A stretch of DNA of 6,375 bases from assembly GCA_023301645.1 (NCBI GenBank), contig JALZUH010000200.1, positions 1 through 6,375 of the forward strand, given 5' to 3'. Shown piece after piece: positions 6,375 through 6,375 of the stretch. A program made the position numbers and the translations under genes. A model generated the notes under the pieces. The model searched no databases, had not been told where the DNA came from, and saw only the letters and a program-made list of their open reading frames with translations. The DNA comes from Akkermansiaceae bacterium. Its GTDB lineage: Bacteria > Verrucomicrobiota > Verrucomicrobiia > Verrucomicrobiales > Akkermansiaceae. Position 1 is the stretch's first letter; each line of letters begins with the position of its first letter.

Positions 6375-6375
6375 T

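Overview
This window appears to be an ordinary, well-conserved piece of a Gram-negative bacterial chromosome. It holds two convergent gene blocks that together concern the cell envelope. The likely source is a member of the Verrucomicrobiota. That placement is an inference from three things: a transmembrane LysM gene inserted between murD and ftsW, an LptE-type lipoprotein of the verrucomicrobial style beside a BamD/TPR-like gene, and a short RsmI without the C-terminal extension. Base composition looks close to balanced. No rRNA or other phylogenetic marker is present, so the rank below phylum is open.

Plus strand, 1-4794: part of the division and cell wall (dcw) cluster, in the order murF (3' end only) - mraY - murD - LysM membrane protein - ftsW. 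Gaps are 12, 33, 21 and 69 nt, consistent with one transcript. MurF completes UDP-MurNAc-pentapeptide, MraY moves it to the lipid carrier to make lipid I, and MurD adds D-Glu at an earlier cytoplasmic step. FtsW is the SEDS polymerase that uses lipid II at the septum. The LysM protein is predicted to be anchored in the inner membrane with two peptidoglycan-binding domains outside. The cluster stops after ftsW: murG, murC and the ftsQ/A/Z genes do not follow.

Minus strand, 6375-4841: BamD/TPR-like gene (3' end only) - lptE - rsmI, transcribed toward ftsW. The first two fit outer-membrane protein and lipopolysaccharide assembly. RsmI is the 16S rRNA C1402 2'-O-methyltransferase. The two blocks meet tail to tail across 46 nt without a clear intrinsic terminator.

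No mobile element, CRISPR array, tRNA, rRNA or defence system was seen, and I do not see a new biological system here. The points most worth a second look are that every visible start codon lacks a Shine-Dalgarno sequence and has a G-poor leader, that the LysM gene sits inside the dcw cluster, that the cluster ends at ftsW, and that a hairpin lies in the lysM-ftsW gap.
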